A stretch of DNA of 12,415 nt from Trichodesmium sp. jk18x7bins.61. Lineage in GTDB: Bacteria; Cyanobacteriota; Cyanobacteriia; Cyanobacteriales; Microcoleaceae. Location of the stretch: positions 1 to 12,415 of the forward strand of contig JAJEAQ010000335.1 of NCBI GenBank assembly GCA_022822685.1, read 5' to 3'. The notes below the pieces were generated by a model. It saw only the letters and a list, made by a program, of their open reading frames with translations, did not search any database and was not told the origin of the DNA. Below are positions 4,928-11,656 of this stretch, piece after piece; position 1 is the first letter of the stretch; each line of letters starts with the position of its first letter. A program made the translations under genes and the position numbers.

Positions 4928-6628
4928 ATGAAAGAAATCACTGTTGATAGTGTTGGAGATATCACAGAAAAACCTGCACAGGAACAACCGCCAAACTGGA
5001 GACGATACTTCAGCTTTAGCACCGACCATAAAGTTATTGGCATCCAATATCTAGTCACTTCTTTTCTCTTCTTCCTAGTAGGTGGAATATTCGCCATGAT
5101 CATTCGTGGCGAACTGATGACACCAGAATCAGACTTAGTAGAACGCACTGTTTACAACGGAATGTTCACCATGCACGGTACTGTGATGCTATTTATGTGG
5201 ACATTTCCATCTTTAGTCGGTTTAGCAAACTATCTCGTACCCATAATGATTGGAGCGCGAGATATGGCATTTCCCCGCCTGAATGCAGCAGCATTCTGGA
5301 TGGTGCCAGTAGTTGGTATCCTAATGATGGCTAGTTTCTTTGTTCCCGGAGGTCCTGCCCAATCAGGATGGTGGGCTTATCCCCCTGTGAGTCTGCAAAA
5401 TCCCACAGGTAACTTAATCAACGGTCAAGTACTTTGGATTCTAGCGGTTGCTATTTCTGGTGTTTCTTCCATTATGGGGGCAGTAAACTTTGTGACAACT
5501 ATTGTCAGAATGCGAGCGCCAGGGATGACATTTTTCCGAATGCCTGTTTTTGTTTGGGCTGTATTCGCCGCTCAGATTATTCAATTATTTGGACTGCCTG
5601 CACTGACAGCAGGTGCTGTAATGCTACTATTTGATATCACAGTGGGAACAGGATTTTTTGATCCGGCTAATGGAGGCAATCCTGTTTTATTTCAACATTT
5701 TTTCTGGTTTTATTCTCATCCCGCAGTTTACGTGATCATTCTACCTATCTTCGGCGTTTTTTCTGAAATATTCCCTGTTTACAGTCGCAAACCCCTATTT
5801 GGCTATAAAGTAGTCGCTATCTCATCCATGATTATCGCTGGAGTCAGTGGTTTGGTTTGGGTACACCACATGTATGCTAGCGGTACACCCCTCTGGATGC
5901 GGATGATTTTTATGCTTTCCACCATGTGCGTTTCTGTACCCACAGGAATTAAAGTATTTGCCTGGGTAGCTACCATTTGGGGCGGAAAAATCAGACTGAA
6001 TACACCCATGCTGTTTTCTTTGGGTGGGTTGGTAATGTTTGTCTTTGCCGGCATTACTGGTATTATGCTCTCCTCTGTTCCCGTAGATATTCACGTTAAC
6101 AATACCTATTTTGTTGTTGGTCACTTTCACTATGTTCTCTACGGCACCGTCACAATGGGAATGTATTCTGCCATTTACCATTGGTTCCCCAAGATGACAG
6201 GGAAAATGTATTATGAAGGTTTAGGTCAGTTACACTTCTGGCTGTCATTCATCGGCACAAACCTCAACTTTTTACCCATGCACCCATTAGGTTTACAGGG
6301 AATGTTGCGTCGAGTCTCATCCTACGCTCCTGAATATACCTTCTGGAATGTTATGGCTAGTCTGGGAGCATTTCTTTTAGGAATGTCTACTTTGCCATTT
6401 ATATTAAATATGGTAGCTTCCTGGATTCAAGGTAAGAAAGCAACTGATAACCCTTGGCGGGCGATCGGCTTGGAGTGGATGATTTCTTCCCCGCCAGAAG
6501 TTGAGAACTTTGAGGAAATTCCTGTGATTATTTCCGGGCCTTATGGTTATGGGAAATCAGACCCCTTGACCGCTAATGATCCTAATGGGCATGGGCATAC
6601 AGCAGAAGTTCCTGAACCTGTTAATTAG
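4928..6628 (+). CDS. coxA: Heme-copper oxidase subunit I, ARTO type
   Basis: The catalytic subunit, 566 residues with twelve membrane helices, reduces O2 to water. Ligands visible: H83 (MHG) and H401 for the low-spin heme, H399 (VGHFHY) for the high-spin heme, H264, H313 and H314 for CuB, and Y268 for the His-Tyr cross-link. K-channel residues T339 and K342 (PTGIK) are present. The D-channel entry is intact (N101, D112, N119 in the ARDMAFPRLN region), but the usual HPEVY glutamate is A266 in FYSHPAVY. This is the Tyr-Ser arrangement of A2-type oxidases in the Pereira classification. The C-terminal tail after about 530 is polar and His/Gly-rich. AAGGA at 4911-4915 lies 12 nt before the ATG. 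It follows a CuA-less subunit II, so quinol rather than cytochrome c is the likely donor. Confidence 0.97.
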   Translation: MKEITVDSVGDITEKPAQEQPPNWRRYFSFSTDHKVIGIQYLVTSFLFFLVGGIFAMIIRGELMTPESDLVERTVYNGMFTMHGTVMLFMWTFPSLVGLANYLVPIMIGARDMAFPRLNAAAFWMVPVVGILMMASFFVPGGPAQSGWWAYPPVSLQNPTGNLINGQVLWILAVAISGVSSIMGAVNFVTTIVRMRAPGMTFFRMPVFVWAVFAAQIIQLFGLPALTAGAVMLLFDITVGTGFFDPANGGNPVLFQHFFWFYSHPAVYVIILPIFGVFSEIFPVYSRKPLFGYKVVAISSMIIAGVSGLVWVHHMYASGTPLWMRMIFMLSTMCVSVPTGIKVFAWVATIWGGKIRLNTPMLFSLGGLVMFVFAGITGIMLSSVPVDIHVNNTYFVVGHFHYVLYGTVTMGMYSAIYHWFPKMTGKMYYEGLGQLHFWLSFIGTNLNFLPMHPLGLQGMLRRVSSYAPEYTFWNVMASLGAFLLGMSTLPFILNMVASWIQGKKATDNPWRAIGLEWMISSPPEVENFEEIPVIISGPYGYGKSDPLTANDPNGHGHTAEVPEPVN

Positions 6629-6634
6629 ATTAAT

Positions 6635-6791
6635 TGAGAGACTGTTTGTCAAGTAAATATTAAGATAGCTAGAGTGTTTAATTCTGATGGGTGACGGCGG
6701 AAAAATAAAATGCTGATCAGTACAAGGAGATATTGAACCCCCATCCACTCTACGCCAGAATTTAATCTGAGGCGTGACAAACAATCTCTGA
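6635..6791. repeat. Inverted-repeat-bounded insert between subunit I and III genes
   Basis: The ends 6635-6651 (TGAGAGACTGTTTGTCA) and 6775-6791 (inverse) match at 15 of 17 positions and bound 157 bp. Inner segments TTAATTCTG (6678 region) and CAGAATTTAA (6757 region), and GATGGGTG with CCCCCATCC, continue the symmetry, so the whole unit can fold into one long stem. It is non-coding, fills nearly all of the 215-bp spacer, and looks like a MITE that landed in the operon or a processing element. Transposition is inferred. Confidence 0.5.
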
Positions 6792-6843
6792 GAGATTAAT
6801 ATCGCTCTCAATGTAACACTTTTAATTACAAGGATAATTTAAT

Positions 6844-7458
6844 ATGGATAGCTTGATCGCTTCACAACAAGTAGAAGAACCCTTGCATTCAGCAGTTGCC
6901 GAACATACCCATGATGAAGAAGGCAATAGTATGTTTGGGTTTATAGTTTTCGTGCTTTCTGAAAGCGTGATTTTCTTGAGTTTCTTTGCTGGATATATTG
7001 TCTATAAAACCACAGCTACTGAGTGGCTACCACCAGGTATTTCTGGTTTAGAAGTGAGAGAGCCTGCTATTAATACAGTGGTTCTAGTTTCCAGTAGTTT
7101 CGTAATCTACTTTGCAGAACAAGCTTTAGAACGCCATAACTTAACTTTGTTTCGCGTGCTTCTGTTGGCAACTATGGCAATGGGAACTTACTTTGTAGTG
7201 GGGCAAGGGATTGAATGGAATAGTTTAAAGTTTGGTTTCACCACAGGAGTATTTGGTGGCACTTTCTATCTGTTGACAGGTTTTCATGGTCTGCACGTTA
7301 TAACAGGTATCCTATTGCAAGGTATTATGTTGGGTCGCTCTTTTATTCCTGGCAACTACGACAAAGGTCACTTTGGCATCAATGCTACTTCTTTATTTTG
7401 GCATTTTGTTGACGTGATTTGGATTATTTTATTTATCCTCATTTATATTTGGCAATAA
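6844..7458 (+). CDS. coxC: Heme-copper oxidase subunit III
   Basis: A 204-residue membrane protein with five predicted helices (about 31-54, 76-94, 102-121, 137-164, 182-202), the short five-helix form of CtaE/CoxC. Diagnostic motifs are TGFHGLHVITG (145-155) and the terminal WHFVDVIWIILF (186-197). The N-terminal 30 residues are His/Glu-rich and cytoplasmic. It has no redox centre; in the family it stabilises subunit I and proton uptake. AAGGA at 6830-6834 lies 9 nt before ATG. It ends the oxidase operon proper: 22 bp past the stop begins a long terminator-like hairpin. Confidence 0.95.
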   Translation: MDSLIASQQVEEPLHSAVAEHTHDEEGNSMFGFIVFVLSESVIFLSFFAGYIVYKTTATEWLPPGISGLEVREPAINTVVLVSSSFVIYFAEQALERHNLTLFRVLLLATMAMGTYFVVGQGIEWNSLKFGFTTGVFGGTFYLLTGFHGLHVITGILLQGIMLGRSFIPGNYDKGHFGINATSLFWHFVDVIWIILFILIYIWQ

Positions 7459-7480
7459 AATAGTCATTGAAAATGGCTTT

Positions 7481-7547
7481 TCAGATCATGTTTGCCTAAT
7501 TACTGACAAAAAAATAAGTAATTAAACAAACATGATCTGACCTTTTT
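7481..7547 (+). terminator. Long terminator-like hairpin between oxidase operon and GMC gene
   Basis: Arms TCAGATCATGTTTG (7481-7494) and their exact complement (7527-7540) give 14 pairs. After a 2x2 internal loop, TAATTACT/AGTAATTA (7497-7504/7517-7524) adds 8 more pairs around a 12-nt loop. Five T residues follow at 7543-7547. The stem is unusually long for a terminator, so a palindromic mobile element acting as terminator is also possible. It would separate or attenuate expression of the downstream GMC gene. Confidence 0.7.
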
Positions 7548-7575
7548 GTATTAATTCAGTTAAGGAAAGAATTAA

Positions 7576-9099
7576 ATGATTATTGACGATCAACATTACG
7601 ATATCATTATTGTTGGCACTGGTGCTGGAGGAGGTACTCTAGCATATAAACTAGCTGCTACTAGCAAAAAAATACTCATCCTCGAACGTGGTGACGTTAT
7701 GCCTCTAGAGCAGCAAAATAGAGCTAATTTCGATATTTTTAAAAAAGAACTTTATCACGCACCGGAAAATTGGTACGATTCTGCGGGCGAACCTTTTTCC
7801 CCCCAAACTAACTATGCTGTAGGTGGGAATACCAAAATATATGCTGCTGCCCTATTGAGGATGCGGGAGAAAGATTTTGAAACAGTAAAGCATCAAGAAG
7901 GGATGTCTCCAGAATGGTGTATCAAATACAAAGATTTTGAACCTTATTATACAGAAGCAGAACAACTCTATATGGTTCATGGCCAAAATGGCAACGATCC
8001 AACTGAACCTCCTCATAGTGCAGAATATCCCTATCCAGCAGTTGAACATGAACCAGAAATCAAAACAGTTGTCGAGGCGATCGCTCAACAAGGTCTACAT
8101 CCAGAAACTTTACCATTGACTCTGACGCTCCAGGAAGATGATCCGACAGGGGATTCAGAAGTATTTGGTATTGCTCCATTGCTCAACTCTCCCAATATTA
8201 CTCTCAAGACTTCTGCCAAAGTTCTCTGCTTGCACACGAACTCCTCTGGCAACATTGTCAAAGCAGTAGAAGTAGAAATTGGAGGGCAATCCTATTTATT
8301 TTTTGCTGATATTATTGTACTTGCTTGTGGTGCAATCAACTCAGCAGCTTTGTTACTGCGCTCTGCTAACGAAAAACATCCTAATGGTTTAGCAAATGGT
8401 TATAACCAAGTGGGGCGCAATTTGATGAAACATCAGATGACCTCTGTAGTTCAACCTAGCCCTAAACCCAACTCGGGAAAATTTCTCAGAAGCATTAGTG
8501 TCAATGATTTCTACTGGGGAAATCAAGATTTTCCCTATCCTATGGGTCATATTGAAAACACAGGCGGGATACTGCAAGATATTACTTTTGCTGAATCACC
8601 ACCAATTTTATCTGTGCTAGCAAAAGGGATGCCTGGGTTTGGGATTGAGCAATTAGCAAAGCGATCTGTAGGTTGGTGGGCATATACAGAAGTATTGCCA
8701 GATCCCAACAACCGAGTCGAAGTTAAGGGGAATAAACTCACTTTGCATTACACTCCTAATAACGCTGAAGCACATGATCGCTTGGTTTATACTTGGATTG
8801 AGGTGCTAAAAACTGTAGATCAAGCCCTGGGAAATTCTGTGTTAGCAAAAGCAAAAGGGAATGTTTATCCTCGTGGGGAAGCACCGATGGAGGTTGTAGC
8901 AAATCAGTGCGGTACTTGTCGCTTTGGGGCAAATCCGAAAACTTCAGTTCTAGATATCAACTGTCGCACCCATGATATAGATAATCTTTATGTTGTGGAT
9001 AGCAGTTTTTTCCCATCCTGTTCCAGTACTCCTCCTGCTTTGACAGTTATTGCTAATGCTTTGCGGATAGGGGAGCATTTGAAACAGCGATTGTCGTAG
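7576..9099 (+). CDS. GMC-family FAD oxidoreductase (gluconate dehydrogenase-like), altered active site
   Basis: A 507-residue protein. The N-terminal FAD Rossmann motif is G14-x-G16-x-x-G19 (GTGAGG) with E37 in ILERGD for ribose binding. The GMC signature region is VGGNTKIYAAALLRM (82-96) and the C-terminal GMC domain is NQCGTCRFG (443-451) to YVVDSSFFPS...PALTVIANALR. Overall it resembles bacterial sugar-acid/alcohol dehydrogenase flavosubunits. Two departures: the expected HQxGT catalytic His is N443, and the partner Asn of the usual NPALT is P486. The Cys-rich CxxCxxxxC segment common in the middle of relatives (expected near 185-195) seems to be missing, leaving a short link LQEDDPTGDSEVFG. 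No signal peptide is visible. Start: AAGGAAAG at 7562-7569, 6 nt before ATG. Substrate unknown; position after ARTO suggests a respiratory link. Confidence 0.85.
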   Translation: MIIDDQHYDIIIVGTGAGGGTLAYKLAATSKKILILERGDVMPLEQQNRANFDIFKKELYHAPENWYDSAGEPFSPQTNYAVGGNTKIYAAALLRMREKDFETVKHQEGMSPEWCIKYKDFEPYYTEAEQLYMVHGQNGNDPTEPPHSAEYPYPAVEHEPEIKTVVEAIAQQGLHPETLPLTLTLQEDDPTGDSEVFGIAPLLNSPNITLKTSAKVLCLHTNSSGNIVKAVEVEIGGQSYLFFADIIVLACGAINSAALLLRSANEKHPNGLANGYNQVGRNLMKHQMTSVVQPSPKPNSGKFLRSISVNDFYWGNQDFPYPMGHIENTGGILQDITFAESPPILSVLAKGMPGFGIEQLAKRSVGWWAYTEVLPDPNNRVEVKGNKLTLHYTPNNAEAHDRLVYTWIEVLKTVDQALGNSVLAKAKGNVYPRGEAPMEVVANQCGTCRFGANPKTSVLDINCRTHDIDNLYVVDSSFFPSCSSTPPALTVIANALRIGEHLKQRLS

Positions 9100-9148
9100 C
9101 GGTACGTTTGGTTTCACTGAAGAACCCATCAGGACTTACGCATTTTTT

Positions 9149-9183
9149 AGTTGTAAACGCTATATATACGTAGCATTATAACT
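9149..9183 (+). terminator. Possible terminator of the GMC gene
   Basis: AGTTGTAAACGCTA (9149-9162) can pair with TAGCATTATAACT (9171-9183) with about two mismatches or a one-base bulge; the downstream sequence is AT-rich with TTTT only 12 nt later. Weak, but it is the only candidate behind the GMC gene. Confidence 0.3.
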
Positions 9184-9210
9184 ATAAATAGTGCTTTTGC
9201 TTAATTCCTT

Positions 9211-9390
9211 TAATAAAAAAGGAATTAGACTCATCTATGTCTAATTCCTCACAACAAATCAAGGATAAAAATCAAATGGCTAATCACTAATCACTAGTTA
9301 TTTGCTTAACTATCTTTAATATAAGGTATAAACTAAATTTCTGGCTTCATCTATAAAGGTGATTTTGTCTTCCTCCTACTGGATGACCCT
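9211..9390 (-). repeat. Tandem unit 1 of an sRNA-like repeat
   Basis: Shares with the unit at 9411-9598, in the same order: A-rich lead, the GGAATTAGA hairpin, TCAAGG, AATGGCTAA, TTGCTAACTRTCTTTAA-like text, and TCCTCCTnnTGGnATGA. Read on the minus strand it starts with a purine-rich AGGAGGAAG and ends in a hairpin plus T6, as expected for a small RNA of about 170 nt. On the plus strand the AATGGCTAA opens a frame that stops after four codons, so a peptide is not supported in this copy. Confidence 0.6.
9215..9248 (-). terminator. Minus-strand intrinsic terminator, unit 1
   Basis: GGAATTAGAC (9221-9230) and its exact complement (9239-9248) form a 10-bp stem with an 8-nt loop. On the minus strand it is followed at once by six T (A-run 9215-9220). 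No coding gene lies upstream on that strand for over 3 kb, so it should end a non-coding transcript. AATTCCTTT at 9203-9211 offers a competing pair with the AAAGGAATT arm. Confidence 0.65.
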
Positions 9391-9410
9391 ACTACCAGGG
9401 AGTAACAGTC

Positions 9411-9598
9411 AATTAAAAAGGAATTAGACATTGAATCTAATTCCTCAAAGTTAATTGATTCAAGGTTTCAGACGGGGAAATCGAATGGCTAACAATGAAG
9501 TAAATTTTTCTTTGCTAACTGTCTTTAACATAATGCAAAGAGCACCAGGTAAACTTCACCCATAATGGTTATTTTTACCTCCTCCTTTGGCATGAACC
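9411..9598 (-). repeat. Tandem unit 2 of an sRNA-like repeat
   Basis: The second copy, about 200 bp from the first. Minus-strand reading: AAGGAGGAGG (9588-9579), then a conserved TTAAAGACAGTTAGC core, then the hairpin and T5. On the plus strand a 26-codon frame (9485-9565) reads MANNEVNFSLLTVFNIMQRA and six more residues; the other copy aligns to it but has a stop at codon 5. The presence of terminators only on the minus strand favours tandem small RNAs over peptide genes. Confidence 0.6.
9415..9444 (-). terminator. Minus-strand intrinsic terminator, unit 2
   Basis: GGAATTAGA (9420-9428) pairs with TCTAATTCC (9436-9444), a 9-bp stem with a 7-nt loop. On the minus strand it is followed by five T (A-run 9415-9419). 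Same stem sequence as unit 1 but a different loop, showing that the stem is kept while the loop drifts. Confidence 0.65.
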
Positions 9599-9755
9599 AA
9601 CTAGATTAGATTTTTCAGCGATCGCTCTAAGGAATCCTCCCTGATCAATATCAATCAAATAATCCTCAGCTATCACCTATAAATCAGCATACATACCTAC
9701 CAATAAATTGCTATAAAGCTCTAGCATAAAATCTGAGAAAAGCTATATATATTTT

Positions 9756-10946
9756 ATGCTCAATAAAATTAAAGATTTAGCAACTACCCTAGCACCCCGT
9801 CTAATTGAAATTAGACGTCATATTCACTCCCACCCAGAATTAAGTGGCCAAGAATACCAAACGGCTGCCTATGTTGCAGATGTATTGTCTTCTTGTGGTC
9901 TTCATGTGCGTGAAGCTATTGGTCAAACAGGCGTTGTTGGAGAACTCAAGGGTATGAATAATCATCATCAGTGGCTGGCTATTCGTACTGATATGGATGC
10001 TTTACCAATTACAGAATGTACTAATTTGGATTTTGCTTCCCGTAATACTGGCATTATGCACGCTTGCGGTCATGATGTTCATACCACCGTCGGCCTGGGC
10101 ACTGCAATGGTTTTATCTGAGTTGAGAGAATCATTGCCTGGTAATATTCGCTTTCTGTTTCAACCCGCAGAGGAAATTGCCCAAGGTGCGAGTTGGATGA
10201 TTCGAGATGGAGTACTCCAGGATGTACAAGCAATTTTGGGAGTTCATGTCTACCCTACAATTCCAGGAGGAGTAATAGGTATTCGTCATGGGGTACTAAC
10301 TGCTGCAGCAGATGACTTGGAATTGGTAATTATTGGGGAATCCGGTCATGGTGCCCGTCCCCACGAAGCCATAGATGCCATTTGGATTGCTTCTCAAGTG
10401 ATTACTAATTTACAACAGGCCATTAGTAGAACTCATAATCCTTTAAGACCTGTAGTGTTAACAATTGGTAAGATTAGTGGCGGACAAGCACCAAATGTGA
10501 TAGCAAATCAAGTAAAAATGTGGGGGACTGTGCGATCGCTTCATCCAGACACCCATAAAACCTTACCAGGTTGGATTGAAAATATTGTGGCTAATATTTG
10601 TAGCACCTATGGCGCCAAGTATGAACTAAATTATCGTCAGGGAGTGCCATCTGTGCAAAATGACCCTGCTTTAACTCAGTTAGTCGAATCAGTGGCTTTA
10701 GCAGCTTGGGGTAGCGACCGCGTTCAGACTTTATCTGAGCCTTCTTTGGGAGCGGAAGACTTTTCTGTGTATCTTCAACATGTCCCAGGTATGATGTTTC
10801 GTTTAGGAGTGGCGCACAAAGATCAACCTAACTATCCTCTTCATCATCCCCAGTTTGAGATTGATGAATCTGCAATTGTTACCTGTGTAGTAACTTTAGC
10901 TTATGCTGCTTATAAATATTGGCACAATTGCCATTCAAGCCATTAA
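9756..10946 (+). CDS. M20 family metallo-amidohydrolase (N-acyl amino acid / IAA-amino acid hydrolase type)
   Basis: A 396-residue cytosolic hydrolase that cleaves the amide bond of N-acyl or N-aryl amino acids. Metal-binding residues are visible: C104 and H106 in MHACGHDVHTT, E139/E140 in PAEE (base and ligand), H164 in LGVHVYP, and H363 in the PLHHPQFEIDE motif. The dimerisation (lid) domain spans about 183-295 with SGHGARPHEAIDA. Length and motif order match bacterial amidohydrolases of the hippurate hydrolase/ILR1 group. No Shine-Dalgarno is seen before ATG 9756; the upstream is TATATATATTTT. The last residues (KYWHNCHSSH) form a short tail. It is single, with non-coding repeats on both sides, so probably its own transcript. 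Exact substrate cannot be read from the sequence. Confidence 0.93.
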   Translation: MLNKIKDLATTLAPRLIEIRRHIHSHPELSGQEYQTAAYVADVLSSCGLHVREAIGQTGVVGELKGMNNHHQWLAIRTDMDALPITECTNLDFASRNTGIMHACGHDVHTTVGLGTAMVLSELRESLPGNIRFLFQPAEEIAQGASWMIRDGVLQDVQAILGVHVYPTIPGGVIGIRHGVLTAAADDLELVIIGESGHGARPHEAIDAIWIASQVITNLQQAISRTHNPLRPVVLTIGKISGGQAPNVIANQVKMWGTVRSLHPDTHKTLPGWIENIVANICSTYGAKYELNYRQGVPSVQNDPALTQLVESVALAAWGSDRVQTLSEPSLGAEDFSVYLQHVPGMMFRLGVAHKDQPNYPLHHPQFEIDESAIVTCVVTLAYAAYKYWHNCHSSH

Positions 10947-11164
10947 GGAAAGGGAATGCGGGAATTGGAGTAATATCTATAGGGAAGCGAGGTGACGCTT
11001 TCGCTTGCCTCATTTGCTCCGAACTCCGCTTTTCATGTTGCGTAGCATTTCATGTGGCGAGGTGCCGAAAACACCTAGGGGCAACTCCGGCTCCTCAGCT
11101 AAAATTAAGGGCGGGGTGTGGGAATAAAAAAATCCCACCAACCAAATTATAATTTAGGTTTGAG

Positions 11165-11183
11165 AGACTTTTTGTAAAAGTCT
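11165..11183. repeat. Perfect hairpin AGACTTTT-TGT-AAAAGTCT
   Basis: Eight perfect pairs and a 3-nt loop, about 220 bp past the M20 stop. No T-run follows on the plus strand beyond those inside the stem, so it is at best a weak terminator. Confidence 0.5.
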
Positions 11184-11204
11184 GGTGAAATTCTTGTCTC
11201 GGGT

Positions 11205-11260
11205 GGGTTAGGCGGGGATATATCCCTTGTTTATCGAAATTTTAGTTTCCGCCGTAACCC
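11205..11260. repeat. Nested inverted repeat (GGGTTA-GGCGG / CCGCC-G-TAACCC)
   Basis: Arms of 11 and 12 nt pair with one bulge and enclose an inner GGGATATATCCC palindrome (11215-11226). A run of eight A follows at 11262-11269. Part of the palindrome cluster of this spacer. Confidence 0.5.
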
Positions 11261-11320
11261 CAAAAAAAATTAAGCACTCTAGCTGTCTTAAGATTTGCTT
11301 TTTGGAGAAGGCATTCGGAA

Positions 11321-11346
11321 GCAATTCGGGGGATTCACCCCCTTGC
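11321..11346. repeat. Hairpin GGGGG-ATTCA-CCCCC with flanking GCAA/TTGC
   Basis: GGGGG (11328-11332) and CCCCC (11338-11342) enclose ATTCA. GCAA (11321-11324) pairs with TTGC (11343-11346) across a 3-nt bulge; an alternative outer pair CAATT/AATTG exists. A strong local structure of unknown role. Confidence 0.55.
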
Positions 11347-11656
11347 TAATTGAAGACTACCTGCGTTAAAAATTTAGGAGGGGGTTTGATAGCTATTTAT
11401 ACTCCTTCGGAGCAAGCTAGCTACATTCGCCAGCCACAAAGAATTCCATTCGCAATTCTGACTAAGTCTGACTGAATTCTTTCTTGAACAAAAGTCTCTT
11501 AAACCCCATCCTTCAGGGTGCTATGAATATAATCAGTTCATAACCAAATAACGACTGAATAGCTTTTTAACAGTAGATTCCCATGCCCCTGATGAAGTAG
11601 TAGTTCAATTTGTCACTTTATGACAATTTGTATGAGTTTTATGGAGTAGAAATGTT

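Larger units (their letters stand above)
9100..9755. other. Repeat-bearing spacer between GMC and M20 genes
   Basis: 656 bp without a standard gene. It contains a hairpin at 9149-9183, two tandem homologous units (9211-9390 and 9411-9598), and about 150 bp of AT-rich DNA before the M20 start with one HIP1 site (9618-9625). A TCAGGACTTACGCA-like string at 9129-9142 resembles GCTCAGAATTACGCA at 2073-2087. Confidence 0.6.
10947..11656. other. Hairpin-rich non-coding region between M20 and CheA-like genes
   Basis: 710 bp with no convincing gene but many palindromes: AAGCG/CGCTT near 10985, AGGTG/CACCT (11060-11076), GTGGGA/TCCCAC (11118-11138), AGACTTTT-TGT-AAAAGTCT (11165-11183), GGGTTAGGCGG with CCGCCGTAACCC (11205-11260), GCAA..GGGGG/CCCCCTTGC (11321-11346), CTCC/GGAG (11402-11412). 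GC content in 10980-11120 is visibly higher than in the flanks. It looks like an accumulation of palindromic repeats or eroded mobile elements. A 77-codon frame across 10919-11152 is not credible. Confidence 0.6.

Noticed and set aside
5822..6181. 119-codon frame antisense to subunit I
   Set aside because: Lies fully within the highly conserved catalytic core of coxA; composition follows the complement of the oxidase codons.
9560..9600. Glutamine riboswitch-like text (GGTTCATGCC ... GGAGGAGG) on the minus strand
   Set aside because: Only loosely like the glnA RNA core; the conserved GGAAGUAGG and closing GAAGGAACGC parts are not present.
10919..11152. 77-codon frame overlapping the M20 3' end
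   Set aside because: Starts inside the M20 gene and crosses several palindromes; low-complexity, no domain and no Shine-Dalgarno.
11490..11525. CCCCATCCTTCAGGGTG as an IS200/IS605 right-end hairpin
   Set aside because: Suggestive of subterminal hairpins of that group, but no transposase remnant or left end was found in the preceding bases.
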